In this document: one piece after another, positions 57,118-64,000 of the stretch
How positions within the stretch are numbered: the first letter of the stretch is position 1
How the letters are laid out: every line of letters starts with the position of its first letter
IMG/VR virus record: IMGVR_UViG_3300017950_001860
Location: 1-64,000 of that record
Strand: one strand, 5' to 3'
Source of the DNA: a virus
DNA length: 64,000 bases
Notes under the pieces: model-generated
Told to the model about the DNA's origin: nothing
Seen by the model: the letters and a program-made list of their open reading frames with translations, nothing else
Database searches by the model: none
Made by a program: the position numbers and the translations under genes

Positions 57118-60100
57118 AGTTTCCGGATCTCAGAAAGAACCCGATACTTGTTTCTGTTTCAGTTATTGATTCGCCTATTACGTTCCACATTGAGCCTTTT
57201 TTCCTAGTTACTACAATGTTTCTAGTAGCAAACTCTAGCAATGACGAATTAGTAATATCAATTATTGCTTGTACTGGTGTGTCGTTTTCAATTACATACG
57301 ATAATGTAAAATCTGCTGCTACATCTTCATCACCTTCAGGCGAGTCTTGTGCTATATTAGGATTATATAATTTAGACGTTTTACCAGTTAGTCTAATACC
57401 ATTAATAAAGATTTCAAACTCATCGACAGAATTAGGTATAAACCCTAATTCAAATGTACTTGCAACTGAAGATACATCTGCACTATCAACTGTTTGTGTT
57501 TGCGTTACATCTTCATATGTAATATTTTTTGTTCTACTTTGATCATACACTGGTGTACCTAGTGGATGTACATCACGCACTCCTGTACCAAGCGTTCCTC
57601 GACGTATTAGTCTAAGTCTATTTTCATCCTTAACTAGGTATTCAATACGCTCCTTACCTATCCAAAGCACCCCAGGTAAATTTAATTCTCTATCTGGTTC
57701 TGGTAAGTTAGTTGCATCTTTAACTTCAATTTGTAAATCATACTGCGTAAGTTCTTTTGAAAGTTTAGTTGTTGGGCTATCAATACGCTTATAAGTTGTA
57801 TTATTTGTTATGTCTTTAAAGATTCTATAACTATATACTGCACTATCTTCTCCTTTAGTAGTAACTTGCATATCGAGTGTATCTTGCACTTGTCCTGGAA
57901 CTAGTTCTTCAACACTTTTTGCACTTTCAGGAGTAACAAAGTTATCACCATCAATTATAATGTCTTCAGGTCTTTGTCCACTTGCATTTAAATAGTTTAA
58001 ATCACCACCACTAATATCAGTATCATAAGTTGCACCGTAAGGTAAAATACTACCATCGCTTGTAACTTTTCTTACAACAATCTTTACATATGATTCTCCT
58101 TCTCTAATTGCAGTCATTATTCCTAAGTCATTTAGATTAATTACCTGTGTTTCACCGTCGCCGACTAATGTTTGACAAGTTGCGTTTAGATTAGATTGTT
58201 GGGCAGTACCAAAGTTTTCGTCATCGTGTCTAATGTTACTAAAGATATTATCATTAGAATCTATACCAATCCTGTAAATGTTATATGACACATCTAATTC
58301 TAGTGCTCTAGGTAATATTATACTTGTACTAGAACCGTCAAGTTCTACAATTAGATCTTCTAATTCTTCATCAGTATCATAGTCAAAATCAGTCCATTCG
58401 CCGTTGCCCCAGCCACGTGCTGTTCCAAAATCTAAAGTATCAATTTGTACACCAGCATAATCAATACCATCCATTAATTGTGCTGCATCTTTACTAATCA
58501 TATTATCATTTGGATTATACGCAAACTTAATTCTATCAATAGCATTTAATATTTCTAAACTTTTGTTATAGACAATAGTAACAGTATCGCCTACACCAGC
58601 CGGTGTACTTAATACAACTCGACCTTTATATCTTGTATAACCTTTGGACATATCTTGAATATTAGTTACTGAATATTGTCCTGATAATACCTCGGTATTG
58701 TTAATGTATACTACATAAGTACTATTTAAAACTTGCATCGGCCATTCTAAATCAAACACTGTTTGTGTTCCTGTTCCGGTAAACGATTGTGTGTGCTCTA
58801 ATGTATTTACAGATTGGGTTAGTACTGGCCAATTTCTATCAAATTTAATTGTAGATCTAATTGTTCTAGGTTTACTTCTACCTAAGACAGGGTAAGCTGT
58901 TGCTTGAACTCCTTCTGAATTAGGAGGAGGTGCTATTTGAATAGTTGGTATTGATGTATAGCCTTCACCTGGATATACAATTTTTAATCCGGTAATATTC
59001 CCGTACCCGATAAATGCTTCTATTACTGCGCCGCTGCCGCCGCCGCCGATAACTTCGACTGCTGGCTTTGTTGTATATTCTGTGCCGCTATTTGTAATTT
59101 TAATATCGGTAATTTCAAAGCCAACATTATCTAACCAATTACGTCTTGGATATTCTGTAATATTATCATCGGTTGTTACTATTTCTCCGTTTGTAATTTT
59201 AACATTATTAGGAACTATCTTTTCTTTTATATCATCATAGTAAGTAGGTAAATCAAAATCAGTAACGGAAGTATTTGTTTCTTCTGTTTTTGTATGATTA
59301 CTAATAAATTCTCTTAATACAGTTTTAAAAGGTTTTACTTCTTCTATATAAGACTTATAATTATCCAAATTATCAACATTAAATGTTATATCTTGTTCTA
59401 ATGTACTTGCATGATGCTTTACTTTAACAAAACTTGTTTTAAAGAACCAGTCCACCGAACGCTGTTCGTTCAAGATATATCTTAATGACGAAATAAACAA
59501 CTGGTTATATTCATTTTGCAAGTTTCCGACAAATATATCGTCTCTAATTGCTTCTAATATTATTCTTAATTCAATTCTAGGATCTTTATCAAAACTAAAA
59601 TTATCAAAACTTCTATTATCAAATCCTGTGCTAGAATTTACGCCATAAAGCGAAGGTAAAAGTTTAATTGTACCATTCTGTCTGCCAATAGTATCGTAAA
59701 CTTGTGTAAAATCTTCATTATCTGTTGTAGACTTTCTTTTAAGCAATAACCAGCCCCCTGTGCCTACATTTTCAACTTTTATAATTTGACCTAATTTTGC
59801 ATTAGTTCCTTCTATTTGATATGTGCCCTTTATGTAATGGTCAACCTTTGATAATGCATTATATCCAGCTGCATACCAATCAATATACTGCCAATATCTC
59901 GGAACAGAATAACTTTGTACTCTTGTTTTTTGCCATGTTTCTTCAGTAGAATTATATCTATAAATAGCCCAAGAATTATCAGATAGTGTATTATCAGTTA
60001 TAACAAGAGCGCTATATGCTCTTACTGTAATACTAGTATTATTATCATAGTTTGATCCATTGTTAGTAAGATTTACACGGGTTATTTGTCCTAGATTATT

Positions 60101-63100
60101 AATTTCTATTTCAAAATTAGCATCTTGTCCTATGCCGTTTATTGTATAAGTAGGAGGCACTTTATATCCTCTACCAGGATCTAATATCTGTACGTTAGTT
60201 ATTTTACCGTTGGTTATAACTGGTTTTAAAATTGGTGTTTTTATTTTCGAGTTAATAGAAGTAAGTTCAGTTTCATTATTAAATGTAACATCAAATAATC
60301 CAGAATTAATAGTAGGTAATTCGTCAACTAAATTTAAACGTTGCATATCAATATTGTCAACTATATTATTGTTTTCTAGAACTATATTAACCCTATCAAC
60401 AAGATTTTTTAAAGCCTCTACTCTATTTTTAAACATGCCTTGACGTGGATTATTTTGTATACCGTATCTGTTTTTCTCTAATAGTGCAGGATCGGGTATA
60501 GTCCTATCTGATTTATCAAAACCAATTAGACTATCAAACCATTTTGTTTCGATAATTGGATGCGGTGCACTATTTTTTAAACCATCTGAAAGAATTTGAT
60601 AAACATCATGTTCATTTTGATCACGATTATCCTGTATGTGATACCTAATATTTAAAACTATATCATCATTTGTAATTAAACTATCGCAATTATTTAAAGA
60701 TATACCATTAGAACTTAAGAAACTTATAAATCTATATCCCTGCTCTCTCGGTGTTGCAATTAATCTTGCAATATCTAAAGCGGAAATTGTTCTGTTAGTA
60801 TCTGTTTTAGGAACACTATTTTTATTGCGCACCCAGTAGTAGTAAATTTCACTAAATGTCTGACTGTCATTGTCGTATATAAAGCGTTTACTAAACTGTG
60901 TATCGCCGTATAATGTTGTTCCAGAAATGCCGAGTGTCGAACCTTCTGGTAAATTTGATAATTCGTCCCATGTGCTAGGCAAATAAACAGATTCTACCCA
61001 TTCATAAACATCTACTGATGCGTCAGGCTGTAATTCATTCCAATTATCTTTTTGGTATTGTATAGACTTTTGATATGGATATGTAAATTTACATTTAGAT
61101 ATATCCCACCAAATTTTTCCAACATGTTCATCTGACCAAAATACTGTATCAGCAGCATCACCGACATTATACGATGCAGGATCATAAGGTGTTTTATAAG
61201 TAATATTCTTTTCTGCAGGTCCTGCAATCTTTCCTTGTATTGGATCAATAAAATCTAGGTAAGAAACAATTTCATCACGGGTTTTATTATACAAAAATGC
61301 ACTCTTAATTTTTTTAATATCTACAGGATCTGATATTTGTCTAGTTACTGTCCAAGTCTTTGCATCGTAGGTTTTCCTATAATTAAAAAACTCACCTTGA
61401 TACTGATTATTATCTTGAGCCGATGCACCAATATACAAATGATTTCCATTAATCTTTACATTTTGTTCAGCATTATCGTCGATTACTCCGTAGGTAATTC
61501 TTTCTGCAAAAATTAAGTTATTGTTAACTTCTTCATAATAATATACTACTCCTTGATCGTAAACTTCAGGAGTAAATATTCCGTTTACTATAAAATCAGT
61601 ACTATCGTCAATAAACACCCTAGCATCTAAACTACCAATGGCTAAATTTTCTTCGCCAAAGGACAAAGTATATCCAAACTTTTTGGTTGTAAACACAGAC
61701 GGTGGTGTAATAATTTGTGGATTGTTTACATCAAACTGTCCGCTAACAAAATTATATATGTGTACTGAACCAATTCCATCTAAAGTTCTCGAGACTGCTA
61801 ATTTATTCCCTTGTGGATTTAATTTAAAACTAGTTGCAAACCCTACATTGCCATCGGTATCATCTATAGTTTGTTGATATCTATACCTTCCATTATCAAG
61901 CACATAAACTACCAACGCAATAGAATTTCCTGTTTGTGAAATTTTTGTTATTAAAATATTTGCATTTTCACTAACAATAAAGTCATCACTAAACAATACT
62001 ATATCAGTGTTATCAAACTGCGCATCGCCAGTTATTAGACTTGACGTTATCCAAGGAATATATCCAATATATTCCACGTTGTTATCAACTGCTGTCCAAC
62101 TTGCATCAGTTGAAAGATCTCCGATAGTTGCCGAGGTAATTATATTTGTTTTTGCTTTATATAATCCATTGTTATACAGTACAACACTTCCTTTTCCATA
62201 TTCTGAATTTATTGCGATAGTACCTCGGTATTTTTCATCAGTAGTTCTCCTCCAACTAATATCTTCCCAACTATTGCTATCATCAATGTCATTATCAGAA
62301 GTTAATGTTGTTCTTGCTCTATAATATCTTCCTTCGTTGCTTACTGTTTCACCTATGACATAATTTTCATTAGAATTATATTTTCCTCTATAATTCGTTA
62401 CATCTATAGGTCCATGTTCAAAGAAAGTTATTATTCCTGAATTTTCTTCTGTGCCCGAACCTTTACTCGAAACACACAACTTATAACCATTATTAGAATT
62501 TAATATTTTAACCTTTTTACCAAAATTTTCATTTAATACGTTAAAGTTAAATTCACTTACTAAAACTTGATTAAGAACATAATTATTGATGCCTGACTTA
62601 CTATAGATAGCCACGGCTCCTACACCATTTAAACTAGGATTACCTGCTTCGTTTGTTTCAATATGATAGATTTGAGACCAGTCTAAGTTTAAAGAACTCG
62701 GAGCGCTTGCAGTAATTTCTGAAGCAAGTGTCTGAGTAAGTACAGTATAAAAATAATATTCTTGATCAAAAATTTCGCTATATTGAGAATAAGCAAAATC
62801 ATTATCAGCTTCGAATACTAAAAACTTTCCGGCATCGCCTGATGGTACAACAGTGTCTGCATTAAAATCGTTTATTTCACCTATAAGCCTGTTTACTTCT
62901 CTTACTGTGCCGTCAGTTGTTGTACCTGCTAGTCTAAGTATTTGAACTTGTGCAATATTTGGCTCTAAGTCCCACAATCCACTATTAATTTTAATATATA
63001 CTCTTACCTTTTGAAAGTCAACACCTGTATTTCTTTTTATATAGACAATAGTAGCTTCATGATCTGTTGGTGTTGGATTTGTGCTAGGTTGACCATTTAT

Positions 63101-64000
63101 GTCTAGTGGTCGTTGCACATCTTGTATTACATCACCAACCTTTAAACCGTATATTGTTCCTTCAAAATTAGTGTATCCAGAAAAATCAATATCAATGTAC
63201 CCATCCCATACATCATATACAGTTTGAGTTTTATTAGTAATAGCATGTGTAATTCCGCTTGCAGATACATCAATAGCATTTTCATAATTATACATATAAA
63301 ATTCGTATGACGGATTTGAACTACTACCGATACCTACTAGATTACTACTTACACTGTTTGACAAATTAGTAGGTACTCGTACAATCCATTTATCTGATAA
63401 AACTATTCCGTTATCAGGATCGTTGTATGTTAATTGATCAATTATATTAACTCTATCTCTAGCTAGATTAACTTCTCCTATACTGTTTACTGTATCTAAG
63501 ACATTAACATAGTCAATTCTTGTCTGAGTACCTGCATTGTAATTACTTGCTTCTAATACATCAAGATATACTAATCCTTTTCCAGTTTCAAACGGAGTAT
63601 TAGTAGAAGTGTATACTGGCGAGTCAATTAACCATAAGCCAAATTCTTCAGAAGTTTCACCTAACGTAACTTCAGTATATGTACCAATCGGTGCAGTTAG
63701 ATCGTTTGCAAAATCATATAAATTTAAAAAATCAGTAGTATCAAAAGTTCCCTTTTCGTCTTTTAAATAAATCATAAGATCAGTTGACGTTGCTTTAACT
63801 TTTGCTACAGTTGCAGATCCAGTACTAGATTGTACTATATCACCAGTATCAACTGTTCTTAAATAATCATTAATTATTATAATTCTAGTAATTTTTTCTT
63901 GTATGCGATGCCATCCAGAAACAAAGTCTGTAGATATACCAAATGTACTTAATGTATCATTCCATGGTTTATATACTGAAGTTAGTGAACCGTTAACGTA
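57116..64000 (-). CDS. Giant virion structural protein (baseplate/tail), 5' end outside window
   Basis: At least 2,294 residues. The frame stays open to the right edge (the first visible residues read YVNGSLTSVYKPWNDTLSTF), so the Met at 63775 is internal. The protein is an assembly of beta-rich modules. Two adjacent CBM5/12-like modules are encoded near 62100-62400 (YVIGETVSNEGRYYRARTTL, GKGSVVLYNNGLYKAKTNI). GxGY...P repeats are near 60050-60190 (DPGRGYKVPPTYTINGIG) and 58940-59110 (YPGEGYTSIPTIQIAP, NSGTEYTTKPAVEVIGGGGS). The C-terminus has LTQYDLQIEVKDATNLPEPD and a receptor- or fibre-like end. Comparable giant proteins are a mark of T4-like cyanophages and pelagiphages, where they are virion proteins. 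A carbohydrate-binding role is inferred from the modules. Confidence 0.84.
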   Translation of the reverse strand, partial: YVNGSLTSVYKPWNDTLSTFGISTDFVSGWHRIQEKITRIIIINDYLRTVDTGDIVQSSTGSATVAKVKATSTDLMIYLKDEKGTFDTTDFLNLYDFANDLTAPIGTYTEVTLGETSEEFGLWLIDSPVYTSTNTPFETGKGLVYLDVLEASNYNAGTQTRIDYVNVLDTVNSIGEVNLARDRVNIIDQLTYNDPDNGIVLSDKWIVRVPTNLSNSVSSNLVGIGSSSNPSYEFYMYNYENAIDVSASGITHAITNKTQTVYDVWDGYIDIDFSGYTNFEGTIYGLKVGDVIQDVQRPLDINGQPSTNPTPTDHEATIVYIKRNTGVDFQKVRVYIKINSGLWDLEPNIAQVQILRLAGTTTDGTVREVNRLIGEINDFNADTVVPSGDAGKFLVFEADNDFAYSQYSEIFDQEYYFYTVLTQTLASEITASAPSSLNLDWSQIYHIETNEAGNPSLNGVGAVAIYSKSGINNYVLNQVLVSEFNFNVLNENFGKKVKILNSNNGYKLCVSSKGSGTEENSGIITFFEHGPIDVTNYRGKYNSNENYVIGETVSNEGRYYRARTTLTSDNDIDDSNSWEDISWRRTTDEKYRGTIAINSEYGKGSVVLYNNGLYKAKTNIITSATIGDLSTDASWTAVDNNVEYIGYIPWITSSLITGDAQFDNTDIVLFSDDFIVSENANILITKISQTGNSIALVVYVLDNGRYRYQQTIDDTDGNVGFATSFKLNPQGNKLAVSRTLDGIGSVHIYNFVSGQFDVNNPQIITPPSVFTTKKFGYTLSFGEENLAIGSLDARVFIDDSTDFIVNGIFTPEVYDQGVVYYYEEVNNNLIFAERITYGVIDDNAEQNVKINGNHLYIGASAQDNNQYQGEFFNYRKTYDAKTWTVTRQISDPVDIKKIKSAFLYNKTRDEIVSYLDFIDPIQGKIAGPAEKNITYKTPYDPASYNVGDAADTVFWSDEHVGKIWWDISKCKFTYPYQKSIQYQKDNWNELQPDASVDVYEWVESVYLPSTWDELSNLPEGSTLGISGTTLYGDTQFSKRFIYDNDSQTFSEIYYYWVRNKNSVPKTDTNRTISALDIARLIATPREQGYRFISFLSSNGISLNNCDSLITNDDIVLNIRYHIQDNRDQNEHDVYQILSDGLKNSAPHPIIETKWFDSLIGFDKSDRTIPDPALLEKNRYGIQNNPRQGMFKNRVEALKNLVDRVNIVLENNNIVDNIDMQRLNLVDELPTINSGLFDVTFNNETELTSINSKIKTPILKPVITNGKITNVQILDPGRGYKVPPTYTINGIGQDANFEIEINNLGQITRVNLTNNGSNYDNNTSITVRAYSALVITDNTLSDNSWAIYRYNSTEETWQKTRVQSYSVPRYWQYIDWYAAGYNALSKVDHYIKGTYQIEGTNAKLGQIIKVENVGTGGWLLLKRKSTTDNEDFTQVYDTIGRQNGTIKLLPSLYGVNSSTGFDNRSFDNFSFDKDPRIELRIILEAIRDDIFVGNLQNEYNQLFISSLRYILNEQRSVDWFFKTSFVKVKHHASTLEQDITFNVDNLDNYKSYIEEVKPFKTVLREFISNHTKTEETNTSVTDFDLPTYYDDIKEKIVPNNVKITNGEIVTTDDNITEYPRRNWLDNVGFEITDIKITNSGTEYTTKPAVEVIGGGGSGAVIEAFIGYGNITGLKIVYPGEGYTSIPTIQIAPPPNSEGVQATAYPVLGRSKPRTIRSTIKFDRNWPVLTQSVNTLEHTQSFTGTGTQTVFDLEWPMQVLNSTYVVYINNTEVLSGQYSVTNIQDMSKGYTRYKGRVVLSTPAGVGDTVTIVYNKSLEILNAIDRIKFAYNPNDNMISKDAAQLMDGIDYAGVQIDTLDFGTARGWGNGEWTDFDYDTDEELEDLIVELDGSSTSIILPRALELDVSYNIYRIGIDSNDNIFSNIRHDDENFGTAQQSNLNATCQTLVGDGETQVINLNDLGIMTAIREGESYVKIVVRKVTSDGSILPYGATYDTDISGGDLNYLNASGQRPEDIIIDGDNFVTPESAKSVEELVPGQVQDTLDMQVTTKGEDSAVYSYRIFKDITNNTTYKRIDSPTTKLSKELTQYDLQIEVKDATNLPEPDRELNLPGVLWIGKERIEYLVKDENRLRLIRRGTLGTGVRDVHPLGTPVYDQSRTKNITYEDVTQTQTVDSADVSSVASTFELGFIPNSVDEFEIFINGIRLTGKTSKLYNPNIAQDSPEGDEDVAADFTLSYVIENDTPVQAIIDITNSSLLEFATRNIVVTRKKGSMWNVIGESITETETSIGFFLRSGN

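Noticed and set aside
1-64000. RiPP cluster with a precursor peptide
   Set aside because: I looked for short frames with a leader-core pattern (Gly-Gly, Cys/Ser/Thr-rich or repeated cores) next to the radical SAM and oxygenase-like genes and found none. The only small frame (28127-28219) is a basic peptide without a core-like region.

Overview
The window is a 64 kb, AT-rich, gene-packed stretch of a tailed phage genome, most likely a marine T4-like myovirus. The right-hand 15 kb encodes virion proteins in the style of T4-like cyanophages and pelagiphages: three paralogous fibre/baseplate proteins (one with a Tail Collar domain), two small paralogous structural proteins and a giant structural protein of at least 2,294 residues. 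T4-type late-promoter boxes (TATAAATA and close variants) sit upstream of many gene groups. Genes overlap by 1-17 bases almost everywhere. I saw no non-coding stretch longer than about 110 bases, no rRNA, no convincing tRNA, no CRISPR array and no insertion sequence. The host cannot be named from this sequence.

Bases 1-28,900 are an unusual accessory region of nine short operons that alternate in strand. Every divergent junction is a 30-50 base gap carrying late-promoter boxes on both strands, and every convergent junction is an overlap of gene 3' ends. The contents are dominated by two superfamilies: radical SAM enzymes (11 here, 14 in the window) and 2-oxoglutarate/Fe(II) oxygenase-like proteins (11, including five tandem paralogues). 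Among them are a QueC-like PP-loop ATPase, a nitroreductase, an amidinotransferase, a class III PLP aminotransferase, a methyltransferase, two SGNH-like proteins and an isolated tail-fibre-like gene.

Bases 28,900-48,600 (all minus strand) form a surface-glycan region. It contains a second methyltransferase, three more radical SAM proteins, a HAD phosphatase, a cupin, an HldE-like kinase and cytidylyltransferase as separate overlapping genes, thiamine-diphosphate E1 beta-like and alpha-like proteins, an NAD-dependent epimerase, an RmlC-like epimerase, two more SGNH-like proteins and several glycosyltransferase-like proteins. A near-consensus sigma70-type promoter stands before its first gene (48604, leftward), so this block may be transcribed early by host polymerase, whereas the accessory and structural genes look late.

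Bases 48,671-64,000 (minus strand) hold the virion genes. The giant gene runs off the right edge, and the first gene of the window runs off the left edge.

Inference on how it fits together: the glycan block makes activated and modified sugars, and the radical SAM, oxygenase, aminotransferase and amidinotransferase enzymes could decorate those sugars, a virion protein or a small molecule. The substrate is not visible. No precursor peptide was found, and this virus-encoded tailoring cluster is the main candidate for something undescribed.
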